From JBGRQB01 sp041725875 (GTDB lineage Bacteria > Bacteroidota > Ignavibacteria > Ignavibacteriales > Melioribacteraceae), in assembly GCA_041725875.1 (NCBI GenBank), contig JBGRQB010000128.1, forward strand, positions 1 to 13,046: a DNA stretch of 13,046 bases, given 5' to 3'. The notes beneath the pieces are model-generated. The model did no database searches, was not told the origin of the DNA, and saw only the letters and a list, made by a program, of their open reading frames with translations. Position 1 is the first letter of the stretch, and the number at the start of each line of letters is the position of its first letter. Positions 7,548 to 13,046 of the stretch are shown here, piece by piece. Position numbers and translations under genes: made by a program.

Positions 7548-7579
7548 CAAATATATGGCAGGGAGCAGAGAATTTCAAA
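7548..7579 (-). promoter_or_regulatory. ssrA promoter of Bacteroidota type
   Basis: On the minus strand TTTG (7579-7576) is followed after exactly 20 bases by TATATTTG (7555-7548), matching the Bacteroidota housekeeping consensus TTTG...TAnnTTTG. Transcription would start near 7541, leaving a leader of about 43 bases before the mature 5' end at 7498, to be removed by RNase P. Confidence 0.75.
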
Positions 7580-7795
7580 TTTTTGTTTTATTTTACTATT
7601 CTCTAAATCTGATTAGTTCAAAACACAAATCCGATACAAATAGGGTACAACTCCGAGCTAACTGGCCTCTAAGTGGCCTTTAAAGGGGGGATAGGTTCTG
7701 ATTAAATGGGATACGTCAACATTAATTTAGTAGTATTTCTACAACTTGAAAGTTTAGTATACTTATAAGGTATATGGTTTGTATTGCATTGTTCA
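7580..7795. other. intergenic region upstream of ssrA, no gene seen
   Basis: No credible coding frame. The only regular structure is a GGCC-rich patch at 7663-7686 ending in the palindrome CCTTTAAAGG (7677-7686). The open frames crossing here belong to the repeat cluster and lack coding character. Confidence 0.55.
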
Positions 7796-7805
7796 CTCCG
7801 AGGGC

Positions 7806-7826
7806 AAACTTTTTCAGAAAAAGTTT
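7806..7826. repeat. short perfect hairpin AAACTTTTT/AAAAAGTTT
   Basis: Nine-base arms (7806-7814 and 7818-7826) flank a three-base loop CAG. A partly similar AAAAACTT follows at about 7830. It marks the left end of the repeat cluster. Confidence 0.55.
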
Positions 7827-7870
7827 GAGAAAAACTTCGGCTGTCTTTTTCCTCGCTAAAAATTTTTACC

Positions 7871-7987
7871 TTGAGCGAAGTCGAAAGGGCCCTCTCCGGC
7901 TGAACAAAAACAACTTGCCGTGCTTCGCACGTCTTCAAACAGTTTTTGTTCTTATCGCCTCCGCTCTTCAATTTTCTTTACGCTCAA
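7871..7987. repeat. nested palindromic element (cruciform-like)
   Basis: Three inverted repeats are nested. TTGAGCG at 7871-7877 pairs with CGCTCAA at 7981-7987. GAACAAAAAC at 7902-7911 pairs with GTTTTTGTTC at 7942-7951. At the centre CGTGC (7919-7923) pairs with GCACG (7927-7931) around TTC. The left part also holds TGAGCGAAGTCGAAAGGGCC (7872-7891), which recurs in degenerate form at 8020-8038. The TGAGCG-AGTCGAA-GG core is, from memory, a common intergenic repeat in Bacteroidota genomes. Confidence 0.65.
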
Positions 7988-8019
7988 AAAAAGATGCCGG
8001 GCGATCATATTGTGTCGCC

Positions 8020-8071
8020 TGAGCGCAGCCGAAGGGCCTCAATGTAACACTTTGTCCAATTCAACATTGAG
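8020..8071. repeat. second copy of the TGAGCG..CGAAGGGCC repeat plus hairpin
   Basis: TGAGCGCAGCCGAAGGGCC (8020-8038) is a same-orientation, degenerate copy of the sequence at 7872-7891, with two substitutions and one missing base. It overlaps a hairpin with perfect arms CTCAATGT (8038-8045) and ACATTGAG (8064-8071). Confidence 0.6.
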
Positions 8072-8123
8072 TTTCCTCAATTGTGTTCGGAAAGACAGGT
8101 AATTATAACATATCTGTATAATT

Positions 8124-8217
8124 GTGTCATCTCGAATACAATGAGAGATCTCACTTTTGCACCGTGTACAACGCGGTATTGGGATTTCTTCGTCGCTTCG
8201 CTACTGCGAAATGACAC
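8124..8217. repeat. inverted interspersed repeat (GTGTCATTTCG...GAAATCCCA type)
   Basis: The left arm begins GTGTCATCTCGA (8124) and ends GAGATCTCA (about 8153). The right arm begins TGGGATTTCTTCG (8180) and ends CGAAATGACAC (8217). The arm ends are near-perfect reverse complements, while the inner parts have diverged. Repeats of this form, with the core TGTCATTTCGA and GGGATTTCT, are scattered through many Bacteroidota genomes. No transposase is present, so it would be a non-autonomous element. Confidence 0.65.
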
Positions 8218-8230
8218 GTACTTTGGTGTG

Positions 8231-8284
8231 GTGCCTGAGTGACCCGGCGAAGTGTTACACGAAGCCGGATTGTATCGAAGGCAC
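8231..8284. repeat. nested hairpin at the right end of the repeat cluster
   Basis: GTGCCT (8231-8236) pairs with AGGCAC (8279-8284), CCGGC (8244-8248) with GCCGG (8264-8268), and GTG-TTA-CAC (8252-8260) forms the tip. GTGTTAC here is the reverse complement of GTAACAC at 8044-8050, linking this hairpin to the preceding repeat unit. Confidence 0.55.
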
Positions 8285-8292
8285 AAAATGAA

Positions 8293-8310
8293 CGACGACT
8301 AAAGTCATCG
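8293..8310 (-). terminator. possible terminator of the alkylation-repair operon
   Basis: On the minus strand CGATGACT (8310-8303) pairs with AGTCGTCG (8300-8293) with one G-U pair, followed by the T-rich TTCATTTTG. It lies 13 bases after the stop of the isocitrate lyase-family gene. The loop is very tight and the T tract broken, so strength is uncertain. Confidence 0.45.
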
Positions 8311-8323
8311 GCTACCAGACAAA

Positions 8324-9154
8324 CTATTTACCAAAATAGTTGTTTGCTTCTGCATAGTTAAACTTATGGCTCAGTAATTTCTGATTATTACCTGTTTTAT
8401 ATTCTTCGGCAAGTTTGGTTAAGGTATTAAAGACACTTCTTACAGGAGCAGAGCCGCTGCTTAATCTGTTGATTCCAATTTCAGCCATTCTTGCTGTGTT
8501 GAAAAATGCAGAATGCAGAAAAAAATTAAGAGGCATATCAATTGCATTACGAAGTCTGATAATCATTTCTTCGTTTAGCGGACCCGGAACAAATATGCAG
8601 TCTGCACCTGCTGCTTGCAATGCTTTAGCTCTTTCAACTGTCATTTCAAACATTGTTTCCTGATCGGCAATTTGTAAAAGAAAAATGTCTGTCCTGGCAT
8701 TTATCACAAAGGGAATGCCCGTTTCTTCTTTAAGCTTTGCCACTGCTTCTATTTTTGAACAGAAAAATTCAATATCATCAACAGCTCCTTTTTCAGGAAT
8801 GCCGTCTTCTAAGTTTATTCCAACTGCACCTGCTGCAATAATCTCTCTTACGTTATTTTTAACTTCATGAATTATATCGCTGTAGCCTCTTTCAACATCA
8901 ACAGTAAGAGGAATTGATATAACTCTTAAAATTTCTTTTGTCACTCTTGTAATATCATCAAAAGTTATCTTTTCACCATCCGGATAACCAAGTGAATAAG
9001 CTATTCCGGCTGATGTTGTTCCCACAGCAGGGAAGTCTGCTTTTTCAAAAACTTTTGCACTTCCGCCGGTCCAGGCATTTGGTAATAGAAGAAGATTATT
9101 TTGATGCATAGCTTTAAATGCCCGAGCTTTTTCTATCTGATCTTGCTTATTCAT
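8324..9154 (-). CDS. isocitrate lyase/PEP mutase-superfamily enzyme
   Basis: The 276-residue protein has the TIM-barrel signatures of the family, whose members form or break C-C or P-C bonds next to a carboxylate using Mg2+. Visible are LLLPNAWTGGSAKVFEKADF (22-41), GTTSAG (46-51), the metal-binding VDVERGY with Asp86 and Glu88 (85-91), NLED with Glu116-Asp117, and NARTD (152-156). The KKCGH motif of true isocitrate lyase is absent, so it is not glyoxylate-cycle AceA. Relatives include oxaloacetase, 2,3-dimethylmalate lyase and carboxyPEP mutase-like enzymes, and I cannot choose the substrate. AAGGA before the ATG supports the start. It begins 33 bases after ogt ends, so it is probably the last gene of the alkylation-repair operon, although its link to DNA repair is unclear. 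Confidence 0.9.
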   Translation of the reverse strand: MNKQDQIEKARAFKAMHQNNLLLLPNAWTGGSAKVFEKADFPAVGTTSAGIAYSLGYPDGEKITFDDITRVTKEILRVISIPLTVDVERGYSDIIHEVKNNVREIIAAGAVGINLEDGIPEKGAVDDIEFFCSKIEAVAKLKEETGIPFVINARTDIFLLQIADQETMFEMTVERAKALQAAGADCIFVPGPLNEEMIIRLRNAIDMPLNFFLHSAFFNTARMAEIGINRLSSGSAPVRSVFNTLTKLAEEYKTGNNQKLLSHKFNYAEANNYFGK

Positions 9155-9187
9155 AATTTTCCTTAATTGTTGCTGTTAGTTGAGAAT

Positions 9188-9676
9188 TTACTTTTTGTTC
9201 ACAACACTCTTTTCAAAATTCAGAAGTTGTTCTTTTGTTTTTAATCCGCGCGCATAACCGGTAAGTTTTCCGTTAGAACCAATTACTCTGTGGCAGGGAA
9301 CAATAAGAGAAATAGGATTTTTACCATTTGCTGCTCCAACTGCTCTTGATGCTTTGTGCTGACCGGCAGCAACCGCAATATCTTTGTAACTTCTTGTTTC
9401 ACCAAAAGGAATTTTCAGAAGCTGATGCCATATCAGTTTTTGGAAATCTGTACCTTTGGGATTTAATTTAAGATCAAATGAAACCCGTTTTCCGTCAAAA
9501 TACTCCTTTAACTGTTTAACTGCTTCGGCAAAAAAAATATTATCTCTTTTCCAGTCAGCAACAATTTCATAACCCTTTTTTCCTTCGCCTGTGTTTATTT
9601 GGACGCTGCTTATTCCGTTTTCATCTCCTGCAATTGCTATTTCGCCTACAGGACTTTCAAAAGTTGTGCAAATCAT
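9188..9676 (-). CDS. ogt: methylated-DNA--protein-cysteine S-methyltransferase
   Basis: This suicide enzyme moves the methyl group from O6-methylguanine (or O4-methylthymine) in DNA to its own cysteine. The 162-residue length is typical of Ogt/MGMT. The active-site motif is VPCHRVIG with nucleophile Cys128. The Arg-finger helix reads RAVGAANGKNPIS from residue 111, and the helix-turn-helix recognition region includes IPFGETRSYKDIA (89-101). The normally conserved GYAGG after the active site is GYARG here (Arg143), a small deviation. AAGG lies about 8 bases before the ATG. It sits 85 bases after the Ada-AlkA fusion gene, which lacks its own O6-methyltransferase domain, so the pair together cover the parts of the adaptive response. 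Confidence 0.96.
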   Translation of the reverse strand: MICTTFESPVGEIAIAGDENGISSVQINTGEGKKGYEIVADWKRDNIFFAEAVKQLKEYFDGKRVSFDLKLNPKGTDFQKLIWHQLLKIPFGETRSYKDIAVAAGQHKASRAVGAANGKNPISLIVPCHRVIGSNGKLTGYARGLKTKEQLLNFEKSVVNKK

Positions 9677-9761
9677 AATAATACCTTTTCAGGTTAAAGT
9701 TTTAAAAATATAATTCCTGATTGTTACTTTATATGGTAATTACCCTTAGCTCTTTAGTAGT

Positions 9762-11192
9762 TTAACTGTAATGTTTCCACAAGCATAGAGTTGCATAAGA
9801 TCTGTAGGGACGCCATTGTTCTGCCATTTGAATTATTTCTTTTGGTTTCTCGGTACCTGTCTTTGAAAGTGCTTTTATAATTCCCAAATCTGTGGCTGGG
9901 AAGCAGTCGTTCATTCCCAAAGCACGCATAGCAACATAGTTTACTGTCCAGTCTCCAATTCCTTTAATGGCAGAAAAAGCTTTGTGGAAATCTTCAAAAC
10001 TTCCCGGACTTTTTAAGTTAAGATTTCCATCCAGAATAGCATTGGCAACAAGTTTTAATGTTTGTTTTCTGGTTCTGGTTAAGCCTATATTATCCAGATT
10101 AAGTTTTGCAAACTCTTCCGGTGTTGGAAAGAAAAACTTTAATTCGCTGTTGATATCATTCTCATATTGCATTCCTGCTGCTTCGGCAATTCTTCCGGCA
10201 AGAGTTGTGGCCGCTTTTACGGAAATTTGCTGACCCAGAATAGCGCGTATCACAAATTCAAACGGATCAAATGCAACAGGTATTCGCGGAATATTATCTG
10301 TTTTTTTATCACCAAACAGAATTTTATGTTTTTTCAGTTTCCTTTTTACAAGATTCATATCAGTATCAAGATCAAACATCTTGCGAACCCGATTGTAAAT
10401 CTCCATATAACATCTTACATCGTTGGTATCTATGGAAAGATTAAGTGCAGATTCTTTGGGATTATCTGTTACGGTAAAACTTCCGGAAAAATCTTTTATT
10501 CTGAATGTACGTGTATAACCTGACTCAGTTACAACTTCAACTCCTTTAATTGTACGCGGACGCATAAAAGAAAGCATCTCGGAAAAATTAAACGGCTGTT
10601 TATACTTTACAAGAAGTGTTGCATTGTTTTTTCTGTTAGCAGAAATCTTTCTGATTTCCGTGGGAGTTTTACCAAAAAGTTTTTTTATCACATCGTTAAA
10701 TTGTCTTAACGAATTAAAGCTTGCTGCAAATGCAACATCGGTAAATGATTTATCTGAATGAAGGATTAATCGTTTGGCAAATATTGCTCTGTGATAAATT
10801 GCAATCTTGTTTGGTGATATACCGATGTTGTCGGTAAAAAGTTTGCGCAGATGACGTTCCGAAATGTTGTTTGCTCTTGCCAGATCATCAACTGAATGGT
10901 CATTAAGATAACCGTTACAGATCATTTCAAGTGCAGAAGAAACCAGAAGTGAGCCTTCTGCATTGCCGTTATAATATTCGGTTTCAATATCTGGTCTGTA
11001 CCTGTAACAGGGGGTAAACTCTTTTTCAAGTGCTTCAAAAACAGTATTAAAATAGAGAACATTTTTCTCCCTGGCAATTGGAGAAGGACAGGAAGGACGA
11101 CAAAAAATTCCGGTGGTTTTTACACCAAAGTAAAATTTCCCGTCAAAAGATTTATCCTTATTTATTCTGGCTTTTGAATATAGTTCATTCAT
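9762..11192 (-). CDS. Ada-type sensor / AraC regulator / AlkA glycosylase fusion
   Basis: The start is taken at the ATG at 11192 (MNELYSKARINKDKSFDGKF), giving 476 residues; a 14-codon upstream extension lacks support. In order: an Ada metal-binding domain (about 10-70), an AraC-type helix-turn-helix (about 85-180, ending FGKTPTEIRK), an AlkA N-terminal domain (about 195-300), and an HhH-GPD glycosylase domain (about 315-470) with AILGQQIS and the hairpin GIGDWTVNYVAMRALG followed by the catalytic-type Asp in PATDLGIIKAL. Such fusions sense methyl phosphotriesters through the first cysteine, activate repair genes, and excise 3-methyladenine. Three zinc cysteines are present (Cys31, Cys35, Cys62), but the fourth position is Tyr65 (PCYRYRPD, where E. 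coli Ada has PCKRCQPD). The gene is divergent from the abiE pair, with a candidate operator at 11250-11277. Confidence 0.94.
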   Translation of the reverse strand: MNELYSKARINKDKSFDGKFYFGVKTTGIFCRPSCPSPIAREKNVLYFNTVFEALEKEFTPCYRYRPDIETEYYNGNAEGSLLVSSALEMICNGYLNDHSVDDLARANNISERHLRKLFTDNIGISPNKIAIYHRAIFAKRLILHSDKSFTDVAFAASFNSLRQFNDVIKKLFGKTPTEIRKISANRKNNATLLVKYKQPFNFSEMLSFMRPRTIKGVEVVTESGYTRTFRIKDFSGSFTVTDNPKESALNLSIDTNDVRCYMEIYNRVRKMFDLDTDMNLVKRKLKKHKILFGDKKTDNIPRIPVAFDPFEFVIRAILGQQISVKAATTLAGRIAEAAGMQYENDINSELKFFFPTPEEFAKLNLDNIGLTRTRKQTLKLVANAILDGNLNLKSPGSFEDFHKAFSAIKGIGDWTVNYVAMRALGMNDCFPATDLGIIKALSKTGTEKPKEIIQMAEQWRPYRSYATLCLWKHYS

Positions 11193-11249
11193 TTTAATAT
11201 CTGTCTTTTTGTTAAAACTAATATCGACAAACAAAATATAAATTATTAA

Positions 11250-11277
11250 TCGGATAACCGATAGCGGTTTTCGGATA
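11250..11277. promoter_or_regulatory. candidate operator between ada-alkA and abiE
   Basis: TCGGATA occurs twice in direct orientation, at 11250-11256 and 11271-11277, exactly 21 bases apart (two helical turns). Between them AACCG-ATAG-CGGTT (11256-11269) is an inverted repeat. The block is GC-richer than its flanks and lies 58-85 bases before the ada-alkA start. AraC-type regulators often bind direct repeats with this spacing, so autoregulation by the fusion protein is plausible. Confidence 0.45.
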
Positions 11278-11391
11278 TGGCTTTGAGAAACAAAATTGTT
11301 TATCTAATGTGGTAATTTATCCAGTTAAATTGTAATTTATAGAGATCATTCAATATGGTTGTAAAGTTGGATTTAATTAAGTTTTTATTTG

Positions 11392-11399
11392 TATATTTG
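11392..11399 (+). promoter_or_regulatory. -7 box of the abiE promoter
   Basis: TATATTTG matches TAnnTTTG exactly. A TTG lies 22 bases further upstream (11367-11369), slightly beyond the ideal distance for a -33 box. Transcription would begin near 11406, directly before the inverted repeat at 11409. Confidence 0.55.
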
Positions 11400-11408
11400 C
11401 TGTATAAA

Positions 11409-11438
11409 TGTCCAGTTTTTTTTACAAAAAACTGGACA
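11409..11438. promoter_or_regulatory. perfect 13-bp inverted repeat in front of abiEi, likely operator
   Basis: TGTCCAGTTTTTT (11409-11421) and AAAAAACTGGACA (11426-11438) are exact reverse complements around TTAC. The repeat sits between the predicted start of transcription and the abiEi-like start codon at 11466. AbiEi proteins are known to repress their own operon by binding inverted repeats, so this is the obvious site. In RNA it would form a stable 5' leader hairpin. No T run follows, so it is not a terminator. Confidence 0.65.
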
Positions 11439-11465
11439 AAATAGATAAATAAAAAAAGTAAAAGT

Positions 11466-12191
11466 ATGAAAATTGCTGAAATTATTAGGTTTTTAATAGA
11501 TCGTTTCCCAAAAGGGTATGTGTTTACCTATAATGATTTTATGAAAGAGGTGGATAATAAGGAAACAGTAATTAAGGCATTAAACAGAATGGCAATTTCC
11601 GGTAAAATATCTAAGCTTTCGAAAGGTAAGTATTATAAACCGGAAAAAACGGTTTTTGGATCGTTACAACCTGACCAATATCAAATAGTAAAGGATTTAT
11701 TGGAAAAAAATGGAAAGATAATTGGATATCTTACAGGTTATAGTATTTATAATAAATTAGGGTTTACAACTCAGATAAGTAATGTAATTCAAATTGGGCG
11801 AAATGAAATAAGAGCTGCTTTTCGAAGAAATAAAATTAAAATTTCTTTTATCAAGCAAAAAAGTATTATCACCAAAGATAATATCCCATTACTTCAAATT
11901 CTTGATTGTATCAGATATATAAAAAAAATCCCAGACTGTTCAATCGAAATGGCTTGCAATAGATTATTGATAATTATAAAAGGATTATCGGAAAAAGAAA
12001 CCAGGGCAATTGTACGGTTGGCTAAAAAATATCCGCCTGCAACAAGGGCGTTGTTAGGTGCAATATTAGAAGAAAACGGAAATAGAGTTAATTCAGAATT
12101 ATTGTTAAAATCATTGAATCCGATTACAACATATAATTTATCGGGAGCTGAAAAAGTTTTATCAACAACAAATAGGTGGAATATAAAATGA
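11466..12191 (+). CDS. AbiEi-like type IV antitoxin / transcriptional repressor (DUF6088-like)
   Basis: The 241-residue protein starts with a winged-helix region (residues 1-65: KIAEIIRFLI, FTYNDFMKEV, KETVIKALNRMAISGKISKL, then the wing KGKYYKPEK). Next comes the family's middle part (YLTGYSIYNKLGFTTQISN at 88-106) and a helical C-terminal region. In type IV AbiE systems this protein represses the operon and counteracts the toxin without direct protein contact. The DUF6088-type N-terminus and the linked nucleotidyltransferase gene are the evidence; the sequence is not close to the classic streptococcal AbiEi that I recall. Its TGA overlaps the toxin's ATG by four bases (ATGA), indicating translational coupling. 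There is no clear Shine-Dalgarno. A promoter box and an inverted repeat lie upstream. Confidence 0.85.
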   Translation: MKIAEIIRFLIDRFPKGYVFTYNDFMKEVDNKETVIKALNRMAISGKISKLSKGKYYKPEKTVFGSLQPDQYQIVKDLLEKNGKIIGYLTGYSIYNKLGFTTQISNVIQIGRNEIRAAFRRNKIKISFIKQKSIITKDNIPLLQILDCIRYIKKIPDCSIEMACNRLLIIIKGLSEKETRAIVRLAKKYPPATRALLGAILEENGNRVNSELLLKSLNPITTYNLSGAEKVLSTTNRWNIK

Positions 12192-13046
12192 AACTGCATA
12201 GTGATGCAAAGCTTTTCCAACAAGCTGTAAGGGCAACAGCGGAAAAAAAAGGGATTTCTGATATTTATATAGAGAAAGATTATTGGGTCACTTTTGTTCT
12301 GTACACAATTTTTAGTAATAAAGTAGGGGAGGATACTGTTTTTAAAGGCGGGACAGCTTTGTCAAAGTGTTATGGGTTAATTGATCGATTTTCTGAAGAT
12401 GTTGATCTTGTTGTCAGAAAAAATGGTTTGGAGTCAAATAATCAATTAAAAAGAAAAATTAAAAAAGTCTCGAAAGTAGTTAACAATGTTTTACCTGAGC
12501 AGGAATTAGAAGGAGTTACCCACAAAAAAGGAATGCGTAGAAAAACTGTACACCCTTATAAAAAAGAATTTAAAGGTGATTTTGGACAGATAAGAGATGT
12601 TATAATTGTTGAAGCAACAAGCTTAGGAAATCATGAACCATATACAACAAAGATGATATCATCTTACATTTTTGAAATGATGGAAGAAACAAAACAACGA
12701 GATATTGCAGAAGAAATGAATTTGCTTCCGTTTGAAGTACAAGTTTTAGAACCCAAAAGAACTATGTGTGAAAAAATAATGAGTCTGGTGAGATTTTCTT
12801 ATGAAGAAAATCCTGTTGAAAGTTTAAAGAATAAAATCAGGCATACTTATGATCTTTATAAAATTTTGCTAGATAGTAAACTAAAAGAGTTTTTTAATTC
12901 AGAGAAATTTGATGAAATGCTACTGAGAGTTGCCAACGATGATGTAATGAGTTTTAAAGGTAATAATAAATGGCTAGCTAATCATCCACAAAATTCATTC
13001 ATTTTTGATGAACCGGAAAAGGTTTGGCCGGAACTAAAAGATATAT
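12188..13046 (+). CDS. AbiEii-like nucleotidyltransferase toxin, 3' end cut by window
   Basis: Translation from the ATG at 12188 stays open for 286 codons to the window edge. The family's usual length is about 300, so little is missing. The polymerase-beta-type nucleotidyltransferase core is clear: KDYWVTFVL (30-38), FKGGTALSKCYGLIDRFSED (52-71) with the GG(T)xLSK motif, and SEDVDL carrying metal-binding Asp71 and Asp73. Later motifs LEPKRTMCEKIMSLVRF (187-203) and IRHTYDLYKIL (217-227) match AbiEii-type toxins, some of which add nucleotides to tRNA acceptor ends and halt translation. All core residues are present, so the toxin appears active. It overlaps the antitoxin gene by four bases. Confidence 0.9.
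   Translation, partial: MKLHSDAKLFQQAVRATAEKKGISDIYIEKDYWVTFVLYTIFSNKVGEDTVFKGGTALSKCYGLIDRFSEDVDLVVRKNGLESNNQLKRKIKKVSKVVNNVLPEQELEGVTHKKGMRRKTVHPYKKEFKGDFGQIRDVIIVEATSLGNHEPYTTKMISSYIFEMMEETKQRDIAEEMNLLPFEVQVLEPKRTMCEKIMSLVRFSYEENPVESLKNKIRHTYDLYKILLDSKLKEFFNSEKFDEMLLRVANDDVMSFKGNNKWLANHPQNSFIFDEPEKVWPELKDI

Noticed and set aside
7702..8286. Several open frames of 60-89 codons on both strands across the repeat cluster.
   Set aside because: They run through palindromes and repeats, overlap one another on opposite strands, lack ribosome sites and have no protein-like composition.
7796..8290. CRISPR array.
   Set aside because: The repeats are of different kinds, irregularly spaced and palindromic. 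There are no equal-length spacers and no cas genes.
9967..10523. Plus-strand frames of 88 and 118 codons opposite the Ada-AlkA gene.
   Set aside because: They are antisense shadows of a clearly recognised multidomain gene.
11894..12223. A 109-codon minus-strand frame inside the abiE genes.
   Set aside because: It lies antisense to two well-supported overlapping genes and shows no family resemblance.

Overview
The window looks like a chromosome segment of a Bacteroidota/Chlorobi-group (FCB) bacterium, most likely an Ignavibacteria-type lineage. Four observations support this. A large secreted nuclease ends in a type IX secretion sorting domain with the NYPNPFNP motif. The tmRNA encodes the tag GENNYALAA. 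The best promoters have the Bacteroidota form (TTTG, about 20 nt, TAnnTTTG). The DNA is AT-rich with modest Shine-Dalgarno use. This assignment is from recall, not from a search.

Layout, left to right. Bases 1-2034 (minus strand) are a run of small genes: ridA, a HEAT-like helical-repeat protein, a GNAT acetyltransferase, and two small membrane proteins, the last cut by the window edge. Bases 2229-4433 (minus) encode a secreted multidomain endonuclease I with its own terminator. Bases 4479-6835 (minus) are an accessory-looking, very AT-rich stretch. It holds a small secreted-protein gene broken by one in-frame TGA, a structured intergenic sequence, and a two-gene unit: an RloA/AbiLii-like AAA ATPase whose stop overlaps the start of a 77-residue two-helix membrane protein. 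Bases 7096-7579 hold ssrA (tmRNA, minus) with a good promoter and terminator. Bases 7580-8290 carry no credible gene but a dense cluster of inverted and direct repeats of the intergenic type common in Bacteroidota genomes.

Bases 8324-11192 (minus) are a likely alkylation-damage unit: an Ada-type sensor fused to AraC and AlkA glycosylase domains, then an Ogt methyltransferase, then an isocitrate lyase/PEP mutase-family enzyme. The Ada zinc site lacks its usual fourth cysteine. Bases 11392-13046 (plus) are divergent from it and encode an AbiE-type type IV toxin-antitoxin pair: the antitoxin/repressor and a nucleotidyltransferase toxin truncated by the window edge. A perfect 13-bp inverted repeat lies in front of the pair.

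Two modules are candidates for defence: the AbiE pair, which is a known class, and the ATPase plus two-helix membrane protein, which I do not recognise as a described system and consider the best lead in the window. No integrase, transposase, CRISPR array or tRNA gene was seen.
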